Below, in pieces: positions 48,276-56,612 of a stretch of 64,000 bases of DNA; positions within the stretch are counted from its first letter, which is position 1, and every line of letters begins with the position of its first letter. Origin of the DNA: a virus; IMG/VR virus record IMGVR_UViG_3300043313_002018, positions 1-64,000 of that record. The stretch is one strand, 5' to 3'. The translations under genes and the position numbers were made by a program. The notes under the pieces are model-generated. The model was not told the origin of the DNA, did not search any database, and saw only the letters and a program-made list of their open reading frames with translations.

Positions 48276-48481
48276 TGGCCGACGTCATCCTTACCGTCAC
48301 CGTGGCCGAGGGGTCGACGCTGCCGCAGGCGATTCGCGCCATGCTGCGGATTGCGCGGGCGTTGAGCTGTTTGGTGGGTTCCACGTGGAACGGCGAGACA
48401 TTTACCGTGAACGGCGACGAGAGCTACTCCGCCGCGCAGGACCGTATCCTGAAACAGCTGAAGGTGAACGGGCGTGAGTAA
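48275..48481 (+). CDS. Small protein, unknown (68 aa)
   Basis: A 68-residue protein with beta strand, helix (GSTLPQAIRAMLRIARALSC), strand and a final helix SYSAAQDRILKQL. It is coupled to both neighbours by overlapping start and stop codons. Unrecognised. Confidence 0.5.
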   Translation: MADVILTVTVAEGSTLPQAIRAMLRIARALSCLVGSTWNGETFTVNGDESYSAAQDRILKQLKVNGRE

Positions 48482-49853
48482 CGGACCCCTGACACTTTCC
48501 AAGCCGATTCTCCTCTGGCTGACGGATCGCAGCCGCTACGAAACCGGCAACGCCTGCGCGCGGGAACGGCTCCTGCGCTACCACTGGGGCCCGCATGGCT
48601 ACGGGATTCAGAAGGCGGCGCAGAAGATTCCCCTCGCCACCGGGGACGTGGTGCACACCGGGCTCGCACTCGTGCTCGACTACTGCCGGGACAACGATGT
48701 ACTGCCGCCGGCGGAGATTGTGAATGTGGCGGTCGAGACGGCGCTCAAAAAGTACGCCCAGATCATCGACTCCCGCGGCCTCCTGCACTGGGAAGACACC
48801 GCCGAGCAGCAAGCGCGCCTCATCAGCGAGCAGCAGATGCTGATCGAAGGGTTGATCCGCGGCTGGGTGATGTGGCGCCTGCCGGAAGTCCTGAAGGTCT
48901 ACCGCATCGTGTACGTCGAGCGGGAAGCCGTCAGTGTGTCCCGCTGTACCTGTGGCATCGGCGACCGCCTCGGCACGCTCGAGGATCACGTCTCCAAGGA
49001 CTGCGAAGGCATCTGCATCCAGACCCGCGGCGACTTCGTGGCCCAGCATCGCACGACCGGCAACTACGCCTACAACGAGTTCAAGACCACGACCGAGAAC
49101 AACATCCGGTTCCGCACGACCTACGAAACCACGATGCAGCCCTACCTGGGCACGCTCGGGATCGAAGACGAGCTCGGCATCGACGTCACCGAGATCTACA
49201 TCCACGGGCTCATCAAGGGGAAGTACACGCACGAGTACAACCCCGACACCCGCGACTACGATGGGCCCGAGTACCAGAACAGCAAGCTCTGTTACGCCTA
49301 CCGGGATGAAGCGAATCCGATGGCGGCGAGCTGGACGGTCAAGAGTCAGTGGAAGGACGGGGCCGGCATGACCAAGCGGTTGCCCAAGTCCTTCAAGCGC
49401 ACGCCGGTGGCGGAGTTCGGCAACTACCAGGAATACCTGGAGGCGTTTGCCGAGGACCTCGCGCCGCAAGTGCTGGTCACCCTGGGCCCGCTGCCCAAGA
49501 AGCAGCACATTCGAGATGGCGCGCTGGAATCGTGGGTACATGAAGAGGAGCGTATCCGCTGGGCGCTCTTTGAATTCGCCGACCTGGTGGATGCGCATGG
49601 CGGCAACTGGGCGGCCGAGCCCGTGCAGCGCTTCCTCGATCGCCAGTTCCGGCGCACGTTCGACTGCCAGCGCTTCGGCGGGCGGTATGCCTGCCACATG
49701 ATCCCGATCTGCCACGAGCATCCCGGTTGGGAAGATCCGATGGGGTTGCTGGGGTTTGTCCCGCGCCGACCGCATCATCTCCCGGAGGAGCAGCAGGCGA
49801 TCGAACGCGGCTACCTGGCGCCCGACGTCGCGGTCGAGACGCCCGAGGATTAA
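48474..49853 (+). CDS. PD-(D/E)XK nuclease, Cas4/RecB-like
   Basis: A 459-residue protein starting at a GTG that overlaps the previous stop. The N-terminal CARERLLRYHW is typical of the first helix of Cas4/RecB-type phage nucleases. The catalytic core is ICIQTRGDFVAQHRTTGNYA followed by YNEFKTT, giving the D...ExK arrangement. Cysteines in SRCTCGIG and DCEGIC, and C-F-x-RYAC--IPICH near the end, could bind an iron-sulphur cluster or zinc. Such proteins degrade or resect DNA ends in phage recombination (family knowledge). It precedes the Sak4-like gene. Confidence 0.75.
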   Translation: MSNGPLTLSKPILLWLTDRSRYETGNACARERLLRYHWGPHGYGIQKAAQKIPLATGDVVHTGLALVLDYCRDNDVLPPAEIVNVAVETALKKYAQIIDSRGLLHWEDTAEQQARLISEQQMLIEGLIRGWVMWRLPEVLKVYRIVYVEREAVSVSRCTCGIGDRLGTLEDHVSKDCEGICIQTRGDFVAQHRTTGNYAYNEFKTTTENNIRFRTTYETTMQPYLGTLGIEDELGIDVTEIYIHGLIKGKYTHEYNPDTRDYDGPEYQNSKLCYAYRDEANPMAASWTVKSQWKDGAGMTKRLPKSFKRTPVAEFGNYQEYLEAFAEDLAPQVLVTLGPLPKKQHIRDGALESWVHEEERIRWALFEFADLVDAHGGNWAAEPVQRFLDRQFRRTFDCQRFGGRYACHMIPICHEHPGWEDPMGLLGFVPRRPHHLPEEQQAIERGYLAPDVAVETPED

Positions 49854-49865
49854 GAAGGAGGAGTG

Positions 49866-50285
49866 ATGGTTGACAAGAAAGCACTGACGTTAGAGGAATT
49901 CCGCACCACCACGCGCGAGCTCGATGGCAGCGTGCCGCTGCTGTTCAACGGACAGCGGGTGCATGGCATCCTGCTCGATCGCAACACCGCCGGCGACCTG
50001 CAGGCGCACCTGCAGGGGGACAGTCTCGCCAGCGAAGACGCACCGCTGGTGCCCGTACCGGAGGCCGTAATGGCGCCCGCCGGCCACGAGCCCCGGGATA
50101 TGGCCCCGGAGGTGGATGATGCCGATGCCGACACCGATCGGCTCGAATCCCTCACCGAGCGGCGCACCAACGATCCGGCGTCGCTGACCGATGAGGAACG
50201 CGAGGAGCTCGCGCGGCTCGAGAAGTTGGCCGGCGTGGAAGACCGGCGCGCACCGGACACCGGCAACGAAGGCGACCCGCTCTAG
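49866..50285 (+). CDS. Acidic protein, unknown (139 aa)
   Basis: A 139-residue protein with a good GGAGG AGTG leader. It has a beta-rich start (LDGSVPLLFNGQRVHGILLD) and a very acidic, Asp/Glu-rich second half. It may bind or regulate a DNA-binding neighbour. No recognised family. Confidence 0.55.
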   Translation: MVDKKALTLEEFRTTTRELDGSVPLLFNGQRVHGILLDRNTAGDLQAHLQGDSLASEDAPLVPVPEAVMAPAGHEPRDMAPEVDDADADTDRLESLTERRTNDPASLTDEEREELARLEKLAGVEDRRAPDTGNEGDPL

Positions 50286-50288
50286 GCC

Positions 50289-51068
50289 ATGGCCGAAATC
50301 CCTCCGAAGATCGCGGCCGGCATCGCCGAGGGCGGCGGCCGTCACTACCGCGGGCGCGGCCTTGGCCAGATGGGCCCGTGGAAGTGCGTCGCCTGCGGCA
50401 TCGAGAACGTGGGGGACTTCGGGAAGGGGTGCCAGAAGTGTGGAGCGGGTGCCCCTGGCGTGCAGACACGGAAGAAGGGTGAGGCTAGCCTGGTTACCGA
50501 GACTGCTGTCAGGGCGCCCGCTGCACGACCCGCCCGCGCGAGCGCGACTCGTGCCGAGGGGAACACGATCGCGCAGCAGTTGCGCGGGCGGGTCGGCAGT
50601 ATCGACTACGACGAGATTGAACGGCGCATGGCACGCGCGCTGGAAGCCCGGCTCGGCGGCGGGTACACCACCCCCGAACGCCGGGTGCTCTACGAAGCGC
50701 TGGAGAGTTTCCTGATCTTGATCGACAACGGGGAACTGGAGTTACCGGCCGGGTACATGTCGATCGAACAGATGCGCATTCTTGCGCAGAAGGTGGCCCC
50801 GGACGAGGGCCTGGAAATGGTTGAGGAGAGAGATGCCGCAAGCACCACCACCGCGCCCGAGACAGACCCCGAAGCCGGGGACCGCGCTGAAGCCAGCCCC
50901 GGCGGGGAGTACGTCCCCGACGACGACCACGACACCGACTACGCCGATCTCGACCTCCGCACCGGGAGTCGGGTCAGTCCCGCGCCGCTCGACCCCGCGC
51001 CCGAATTCGTCGACCCTGATCCTGGGCCCGACGAAAGCCGGGAAGACGACCCTGATCGCCACGGCTAG
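50289..51068 (+). CDS. RanBP2-type zinc-finger protein
   Basis: A 259-residue protein. Near residue 30 there is a RanBP2-type finger: GPWKCVACGIENVGDFGKGC, then QKCG (W-x-C-x2-C-x3-N ... C-x2-C). The middle is helical (IERRMARALEARLGGGYTTP; RRVLYEALESFLILIDNGEL). The last ~80 residues are an acidic, low-complexity tail that overlaps the start of the next gene by 236 nt. Partner-binding role likely. Confidence 0.6.
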   Translation: MAEIPPKIAAGIAEGGGRHYRGRGLGQMGPWKCVACGIENVGDFGKGCQKCGAGAPGVQTRKKGEASLVTETAVRAPAARPARASATRAEGNTIAQQLRGRVGSIDYDEIERRMARALEARLGGGYTTPERRVLYEALESFLILIDNGELELPAGYMSIEQMRILAQKVAPDEGLEMVEERDAASTTTAPETDPEAGDRAEASPGGEYVPDDDHDTDYADLDLRTGSRVSPAPLDPAPEFVDPDPGPDESREDDPDRHG

Positions 51069-52596
51069 CGAGTACATCTACGAAACCTGGGGCAAGGTCC
51101 TCGTCCTTTACACGGCGGAGCTCGGTGGGTTCAGTGCCCGCGTCGAGCAGCGCATCCGCCAGGGGTTGATTCGTCCGGTGCGCATGCGCACGCGCGATGA
51201 CGAGGAGAACTCGCTCTCGTTTGAAACCCTGCAGCTCTGCTCCAAGGGCTACATGCCGGTGCGCTTCCTCAACCCGCTGGAAGGCGAGGTCGAGCAGGGC
51301 GTGCCGATGATCGGCCCGACCACCACCATTCACGAGCAGTTCTGCGGCAGCTGTGCCGGCTCAGTACAACGCACCCGCTTCAAGAGCAAGCTGCGCAACA
51401 CCACCTGCCCGCATTGCAAGAAGCCGGTAACGATCAGCACCGGAACGGTCGTGAGCACCGTGCAGCAGACCAAGGGGTTTGAGAATATCGGGGGACTTGG
51501 CTACGACGGGCTCACCTCCTTCAGCGACTGGTACCTGCAGGATATGTCCCACCGCAAGAACCTCGAGGGCGAGAAGGCGGCGCTTGGCGGCGAGATTGAG
51601 TCGGGCAACATCACCTTCCGGGGTAACAACCGCAGCCAGGTCGGCATGGCGCAGACGCGGGTACACGAGCTCGTGGCGAACAGCCTGAGCATCCCGAACT
51701 TGGAGCTGATGCCGTTCTGGACGGCGATCTCGCATGAGAGCTCCGACGATACCGGCCGCCTGACCATCGTCGGACCCAAGCTGGCCGGCGACGCCAAGAC
51801 CTACATCGCTTGCAGCTGGTTCGGCAACGTCGTGGAAGCCGACGTGCGCCAGAACGAGCACCACGAGTACATCCGCCGCCTCTGGGTCAGCCAGTTCTAC
51901 GACGAGAACAACCGCCGGCACCTGTGCGGCCACCGTGGCGATCCGCGCTTCATGGACGTCTACTACGAGGACGCGCCCTACAGCGACGAGAAGCCGCCGA
52001 CGGAAATCTGCACGGGGTTCTCGCTCAGCTACTTCCTGAAGCAGGTGGAGCTGAGCATCCAGAAGGGTATGGACGTCGACAAGATCGGCGACGGCAAGAT
52101 GCCCGGGACGGATAGCATCCCCACGATCTACGGGGATGCGGATGACGAGCTGGCGCCGGCACCGGTGGCAGCAGTGGCCGCGGGACCCAAGGCGGTCAGC
52201 CGCAAGCCGGGCGTGGTGAAGCCGAAGCCGCCAGGCGCGAAGCCGGCACCGGTAGCGACGTCCGCACCCGAGCCTGAGCCCGAGCCCGAGGTCGATCCCA
52301 CGCCTGACAACAGCACGGTGGCGGAAGAAGCCGCTGAGGAAACGGAAGCTCCGGCAACCGAGGAGGTTGTCCCCGAGGTGCAGGAGTCGGAAGCGCCGGC
52401 GGAGGACCAGTCCTCTCCCGCCGAGCCCGCACCGACGCCTGTGCAAACCGCGACCGCGGCTCCCGCACCGCCTGCTCCTGGTGCGTGGGCCCGGCCCGCG
52501 GGCAGCAAACCGCCGGCGCCTCGTGCGCCGCAACCTGGCCCCAAGGCCCCGGCGCGCACTGCGCCCCGGCCCGTGCAGGCCATGAAACCGAGCTAA
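50833..52596 (+). CDS. Sak4-like RecA-fold ATPase / single-strand annealing recombinase (AAA_24)
   Basis: About 587 residues from the ATG at 50833 (GAGGAGAGAG upstream). The first ~60 residues are Pro/Thr-rich, then STLILGPTKAGKTTLIATAS carries Walker A. Strand VLVLYTAELGG follows. A two-CxxC zinc ribbon is inserted (FCGSCAGS ... TTCPHCKKP). The core continues with GYDGLTSFSDWYLQDMSHRK and LELMPFWTAISHESSDDTGR. The last ~150 residues are a Pro/Ala/Glu-rich low-complexity tail. The Sak4 family pairs with SSB-like proteins in phage recombination; a putative one follows. Start position is uncertain because of the long overlap with the gene before. Confidence 0.7.
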   Translation: MPQAPPPRPRQTPKPGTALKPAPAGSTSPTTTTTPTTPISTSAPGVGSVPRRSTPRPNSSTLILGPTKAGKTTLIATASEYIYETWGKVLVLYTAELGGFSARVEQRIRQGLIRPVRMRTRDDEENSLSFETLQLCSKGYMPVRFLNPLEGEVEQGVPMIGPTTTIHEQFCGSCAGSVQRTRFKSKLRNTTCPHCKKPVTISTGTVVSTVQQTKGFENIGGLGYDGLTSFSDWYLQDMSHRKNLEGEKAALGGEIESGNITFRGNNRSQVGMAQTRVHELVANSLSIPNLELMPFWTAISHESSDDTGRLTIVGPKLAGDAKTYIACSWFGNVVEADVRQNEHHEYIRRLWVSQFYDENNRRHLCGHRGDPRFMDVYYEDAPYSDEKPPTEICTGFSLSYFLKQVELSIQKGMDVDKIGDGKMPGTDSIPTIYGDADDELAPAPVAAVAAGPKAVSRKPGVVKPKPPGAKPAPVATSAPEPEPEPEVDPTPDNSTVAEEAAEETEAPATEEVVPEVQESEAPAEDQSSPAEPAPTPVQTATAAPAPPAPGAWARPAGSKPPAPRAPQPGPKAPARTAPRPVQAMKPS

Positions 52597-52667
52597 CTAG
52601 GTAAGCGTTCCCCCGTTCGTCTACCCCGAGCTGCGAGAGGCGCTGCTCGATATTCCAGGAGTGTTCG

Positions 52668-53390
52668 ATGGCAGGTATCAAGGATCTGAAGTTAGGCAAG
52701 GACGTGTTCGAGGCCAGGACCGCGGAGGCGCTGCCCGAGCAGATCGGCAGCCGCAAGCGCGCCCTCTACCCGGGCCCGTACCGCTTCAAGGCGCCCGTGG
52801 CCGCGAAGATCAACGAGTGCTTCGACACCTTCGAGGTGGAGATCGGCGGCAAGAAGGTCACCCGTGTGGTCGCGGTCCACCGCGACGGCGCCGAGCTGAC
52901 CGTCATTCAGGCGCCGGCGAAGTACACCGAGCGCGTGGGGGACGCCTTCTCCACCCGCATCAGCAACGCCGAGCGCAAGCGCGGCAAAGGCGACGATGCC
53001 CCGATGGCGAGCGACATGGACTACATGCTCGCGGTATTACAGCCGAAGGGCACGCCGCTCCCGACCAGCAACCGCGGCTACCTCGAGGCGTACGCCAAAG
53101 TCGTGCCCGAGGCCGAGTTCGGCGCGGATATCGAGTGGAACTGGCGCTGCGACCCGAAGAAGGCCGCGCGCGTGCCGGACCCCGACAACGACGGCAAGAC
53201 GATGGAGCTCAACGGCGAAGAGGGCCGGGAGAACCGCGCCGGCTGCAACACCAAGTACTACCAGAAGGACGTCCAGAAGGTGGACGCCGAGGGCAATGCC
53301 GACACGGCGGGCGAGTTCCCCCGCACGATCGAGTGCCAGTGCGGCGCGATTCTGTTCGCCAACGAGAACCTGCAGAACTTCCGCAAGTAG
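52668..53390 (+). CDS. Putative ssDNA-binding-type protein next to Sak4-like gene
   Basis: A 240-residue protein with AGGAG six bases before its ATG. The middle has beta strands (TFEVEIGGKKVTRVVAVHRD, AELTVIQAP). The C-terminus has an unusual D-P-x-K segment, then CNTKYYQKDVQKVDAEGNAD and IECQCGAILFANENL with three cysteines. Its place after an annealing recombinase is typical for an SSB-like partner, but no OB-fold signature could be confirmed. Confidence 0.5.
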   Translation: MAGIKDLKLGKDVFEARTAEALPEQIGSRKRALYPGPYRFKAPVAAKINECFDTFEVEIGGKKVTRVVAVHRDGAELTVIQAPAKYTERVGDAFSTRISNAERKRGKGDDAPMASDMDYMLAVLQPKGTPLPTSNRGYLEAYAKVVPEAEFGADIEWNWRCDPKKAARVPDPDNDGKTMELNGEEGRENRAGCNTKYYQKDVQKVDAEGNADTAGEFPRTIECQCGAILFANENLQNFRK

Positions 53391-53408
53391 CGGAAGGCAG
53401 GCCCCGCA

Positions 53409-53488
53409 CCCGGCAGCACTCCTAAGTGCCGGGGACTCTCGGCGTGAATGGCGCCCCGCGCTGGCGGGATAGTGGGCGCCACGCTTTT
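53409..53488 (+). terminator. Tandem hairpins, second followed by TTTT
   Basis: First: CCCGGCA / TGCCGGG around an 11-base loop (53409-53433). Second: TGGCGCCC (53449-53456) / GGGCGCCA (53474-53481), then CGCTTTT. They lie between the recombination genes and the first glycosyltransferase gene and fit an intrinsic terminator. Confidence 0.55.
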
Positions 53489-53507
53489 CCTACAAGGCTG
53501 AGGATCC

Positions 53508-54704
53508 ATGGACCAGGACTGTCTCATCGTCGTGATCGGCGACTCGCCCCGGCTGCACACCGGACTGTCGCGCATCGCCCGCGATATCACCCAGCGCCTC
53601 TGGGCAGCGCGCGAGCGCCTGGGCATCCAGGTGGCACAGGTCGCCTGGGAACCGCGCGGCGTGGTCGCCCCGATGCCGCCATGGCCGCTGGTGACGTTTG
53701 CCGAGCTCGAGCAGGACTGGGGCGCGGAGCAGGTACTTGGGTATGTGAACGCGCTGACCGGGCAGCTCGGCGTCGATCCCAGCAAGGTCGTGCTGTTCAC
53801 CATCTGGGACCCGGCCCGCTGCTTCGAGTACCGGCACACCTGCGAGAACCTCTGGGGGTATTTCGCTGTCGACGGGCATAACCGCCATGGACGCTTCGGC
53901 GGGCCGGCGGCAGAAACGGTGGTGCGCTACAAGCGGGTGCTGGCGTACACCGAGTACGGCGCGCAGGTGTTGCACGACACGATTGCGCATACGAACGGGC
54001 CCGGCCCTGTCATGCCCGTATCGTACCTCCCCCACGGCCACGACTGGGGCGCGGCCCAACGCGCGGACGCCATCGCCAACTGTCTGCCACCGACTGACGG
54101 CTGGCAGCTTGGGTGTGTCGCCACCAACCAACCCCGCAAGGACCTGGGGTTGTTCTTCGCCGTGCTCAGCATCCTGCGTGAGCAGGGCGAACCGGTACAC
54201 GGCTGGCTGCACACCGACGCCCTGGTCACCAGCGCCTGGTCGATCCCCGAGCTGCTCGAGGTCTACACCATCTCCCAAGACTGGTGCTACATCAGCGCCG
54301 GCCTGGCCGACGAGCGCTACCTGCAGGCCATGTACGCGGGTTGTGCGGTGACGCTGGCACCGGGCCGCGGCGAGGGGTTCGGGTACCCGATCGTGGAGAG
54401 CTACGCCATGGGGCGGCCGGTGGTACATACGAACTACGGCGGCGGCAAGGAGTTGACTCTTCCCGAGGGGCGTGTGGACTGTATCGCCTACGATACGGCG
54501 AATCCCTACGTCCTGCAGCGGCCGATTCTCCACCCGCAGGACGTCGCTATCCGCTGCCAACAGCTGGCCCATCAGATGCTCGCCGATCCGACCCGCGCCG
54601 CCTACTACGCCGGCACGGTCGCCAACCTCCACTGGGACCAGTTGTGGCCGCGGTGGGAAACATGGATTCGACAGGGGTTACGCGAGTTGAGGAGCACGCC
54701 ATGA
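53508..54704 (+). CDS. Glycosyltransferase, GT4-like (GT-B)
   Basis: A 398-residue protein. The N-terminal domain has SPRLHTGLSRIARDITQRLW, the G-(L/I)-S/A-R opening of GT4-type enzymes. The C-terminal domain has LGCVATNQPRKDLGLFFAVL (the N-x-R-K-D nucleotide-sugar contact) and APGRGEGFGYPIVESYAMGR, then PVVHTNYGG, the classic E-x7-E donor-binding region. It transfers a sugar from an NDP donor (family knowledge); acceptor unknown. ATG preceded by AAGGCTGAGGATCC; coupled by ATGA to the next gene. First gene of the sugar cluster. Confidence 0.8.
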   Translation: MDQDCLIVVIGDSPRLHTGLSRIARDITQRLWAARERLGIQVAQVAWEPRGVVAPMPPWPLVTFAELEQDWGAEQVLGYVNALTGQLGVDPSKVVLFTIWDPARCFEYRHTCENLWGYFAVDGHNRHGRFGGPAAETVVRYKRVLAYTEYGAQVLHDTIAHTNGPGPVMPVSYLPHGHDWGAAQRADAIANCLPPTDGWQLGCVATNQPRKDLGLFFAVLSILREQGEPVHGWLHTDALVTSAWSIPELLEVYTISQDWCYISAGLADERYLQAMYAGCAVTLAPGRGEGFGYPIVESYAMGRPVVHTNYGGGKELTLPEGRVDCIAYDTANPYVLQRPILHPQDVAIRCQQLAHQMLADPTRAAYYAGTVANLHWDQLWPRWETWIRQGLRELRSTP

Positions 54705-55096
54705 GCGAGAGCAAGGTACGGGAGTTCAAAGCGGTGGAAGCGCGGGCACAGCTCCGCGATGCGACGCAGCGGCAGGTGCACGACGGCCCGCGCATCCTCG
54801 ATGCCTTCGGGCGCGTGGTGCAGGTGGACGACGGCATTCTGCTCGCGGAAACCTCGCCCATGTCGGTCGTATGGCGGGTGACGGCCCTGACGCCCGCCAC
54901 CGAGCGCCAGCACCAAGGCGGCGTCTGGATGGACCTGCAGGCGGGCATGCGCGTGCTGGTGGGGCCGAATGTGGCGAACCCGAGCGTGGTGCTGGGCATC
55001 CTGCGGAAAGAGAGCGCCGCGCCGGATGCGCCGGGGGCGGGGCAAACGGCTGGTGGGATCATTTTGTCGGACCCAGACGGGCTGAGTGAGCGATGA
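54701..55096 (+). CDS. Small protein in sugar cluster, unknown (131 aa)
   Basis: A 131-residue protein from the ATGA overlap at 54701 with GAGGAG upstream. Helical basic start (REFKAVEARAQLRDATQRQV), then a beta-rich body (VQVDDGILLAETSPMSVVWR, MDLQAGMRVLVGPNVANPSV), low-complexity end. It lies between two glycosyltransferase genes and is coupled to both. No family recognised. Confidence 0.55.
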   Translation: MSESKVREFKAVEARAQLRDATQRQVHDGPRILDAFGRVVQVDDGILLAETSPMSVVWRVTALTPATERQHQGGVWMDLQAGMRVLVGPNVANPSVVLGILRKESAAPDAPGAGQTAGGIILSDPDGLSER

Positions 55097-55968
55097 AGGA
55101 ACCTCGATTGGTCGTGGTGACGGCCACCGCCGACGCTAAGCGCTTCGGCGAATTCGCCCACGAGCTCGACTTCCACGCGGACGGCTCGGTGCCGATCGTG
55201 GCCGTGGCACAGAAGTTCGCCCGGTGGTTGCCACTCCGCAACGGCGTCATAGAGGGGCACAACGACTACCTGGGCGTGGTCCCGGCGTTCGCGCGGGGTT
55301 GCGAGATCGCCCTGCGTACGTACCCGCGTGCCGAGGTGATCGCCTGTCTGCACGATGATCTGCTAGTCAGCGAGCCCGACTGGGACCAGAAGCTCCTCGC
55401 CCACTTTGACACCCATCCCGACTGCGGCCTGGCCGGCTTCGGGGGCGCCTGGGGACTCGGGGACGAGCAGGCCGGGCAAGGCATCTATCGTCCGACCTGG
55501 CTGGTGCGTCGCGGGTTTATGTCGAACATGCAGGACGCCGAGGCGCACGGCACACGCGTCACCGAACCGCGGAAGATCGCCTGCCTCGACGGGTTCTCGC
55601 AGGTGTTCCGGCGCACGTTCCTCCAAGGTCGTCACCACAACGGCGTCGGCCCGAACATTGCGTTCGACGGCACCCTCTTTAGCATCTTGCAGGACTGGGG
55701 CGTGATGCACCACGCCTACGACGCCGCCACCGGCGCCTTCGCACGGTACCTGAGCTGGGACACCTGGCTCCTCCCCTTCGCCGTGCACCACAAGGGCGGG
55801 CAGACGGCCGTCGGGGACGCGCAGTACAACGAGTGGGCGCGCACCCACGCGCAGAAGCTCCCCGACTCGACCTCCGTCGGCGATCAGGTGTTTTGGGAGC
55901 AGGCCCACAAGATCATCTGGCAGCGTCTCGGGCATTTGTTGCCCTTCGAGGTCGACCGCCTTGGGTAA
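55093..55968 (+). CDS. Glycosyltransferase, GT2-like (GT-A)
   Basis: A 291-residue protein. The open Rossmann-like core includes VVTATADAKRFGE, YLGVVPAFARGCEIALRTYP and the metal-binding acidic run VIACLHDDLLVSEPDWDQKL (D-D after a strand). GLAGFGGAWGLGDEQ and FVLDGF-like CLDGFSQVFRRTFLQ follow, with a conserved FDGTLFSILQDWGVMHHAYD. This is the pattern of GT2-type enzymes that use an NDP-sugar with a divalent metal. Overlaps both neighbours by a few bases. Confidence 0.7.
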   Translation: MKEPRLVVVTATADAKRFGEFAHELDFHADGSVPIVAVAQKFARWLPLRNGVIEGHNDYLGVVPAFARGCEIALRTYPRAEVIACLHDDLLVSEPDWDQKLLAHFDTHPDCGLAGFGGAWGLGDEQAGQGIYRPTWLVRRGFMSNMQDAEAHGTRVTEPRKIACLDGFSQVFRRTFLQGRHHNGVGPNIAFDGTLFSILQDWGVMHHAYDAATGAFARYLSWDTWLLPFAVHHKGGQTAVGDAQYNEWARTHAQKLPDSTSVGDQVFWEQAHKIIWQRLGHLLPFEVDRLG

Positions 55969-56545
55969 ATCCATCGCGGAGCTCGACGCACTCCTCGGGG
56001 CGTCCCTCGACTCGACCGGGCCCGGTGCCAAGGACCGGCCCGAAGCCCGTACCTCAGTCGTCGCGGAGAAACTCCGTACCAGGCTTGCGAAGCGCGGTGC
56101 CCTGCCTCCCGACCCGGGCGCCACCGCCAACACCGTGCAGGTCGGCGGAGTGACACGCTATGGAGACGCGGGTGGTCCGGTGGTCGTGGTTAGGCGCGCT
56201 CGCTCGGAAGTACGGGAAGCCGCCGGCGCGGCCGGAAGTACCAGCGACCCCTTCGGGTGGAAGGTCCAACCCGGCAACGCCCTCGAGCCACCTCCCGGGC
56301 GACAACCCGCTGGGCTGGAGCGGGTACACGGCCCGGGAACTGTTCCGCGTCGGCCGGCGCTTCCGCATTCTGCTCCCGCGGGAGGGGGAGTCACGCCGGC
56401 GGGCCCAGCTGACCGACACGTACACGATGGTCCAGCACGACCGGACGCAGGGGTACTTCCGGGGGGACCTGGACCCGGCGGGGGAGGACCTGCGGCGGTT
56501 TCCGTGGGCGACGTTCGAGCAGACGCTGGCGGAGGAGCGGGTACG
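55961..56545 (+). other. Open frame upstream of helicase: possible extra N-terminus or frameshifted gene
   Basis: A TTG at 55961 (GAGG upstream, overlapping the previous stop) opens a frame that continues without a stop into the helicase. The first ~68 residues look protein-like (SIAELDALLGASLDS, TSVVAEKLRTRLAKRGALPP). From about 56160 on, the frame turns Gly/Pro-rich and looks like the shadow of the 56160-56612 gene in another frame. Either a short gene lost its stop, or a +1 shift joins it to that gene. Confidence 0.4.
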
Positions 56546-56612
56546 GTGGCAGAACAGCCTACCCCGGGGGAGCACACCCTCCCACTTACGTTCCAGCACC
56601 TCGACGAGGTAG
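56160..56612 (+). CDS. Unknown protein overlapping helicase start (150 aa)
   Basis: A 150-residue frame with GGAG nine bases before the ATG. The protein-like part is LGWSGYTARELFRVGRRFRI and DTYTMVQHDRTQGYFRGDLD, then EDLRRFPWATFEQTLAEERV. It overlaps the helicase (GTG at 56546) by 67 nt. It may be a helicase-associated small protein; or, with a +1 shift, the C-terminal part of the upstream frame. Confidence 0.55.
   Translation: METRVVRWSWLGALARKYGKPPARPEVPATPSGGRSNPATPSSHLPGDNPLGWSGYTARELFRVGRRFRILLPREGESRRRAQLTDTYTMVQHDRTQGYFRGDLDPAGEDLRRFPWATFEQTLAEERVRWQNSLPRGSTPSHLRSSTSTR

Noticed and set aside
48402-49778. 458-codon minus-strand frame opposite the nuclease gene
   Set aside because: Shadow frame; the plus strand carries the Cas4/RecB-like motifs.
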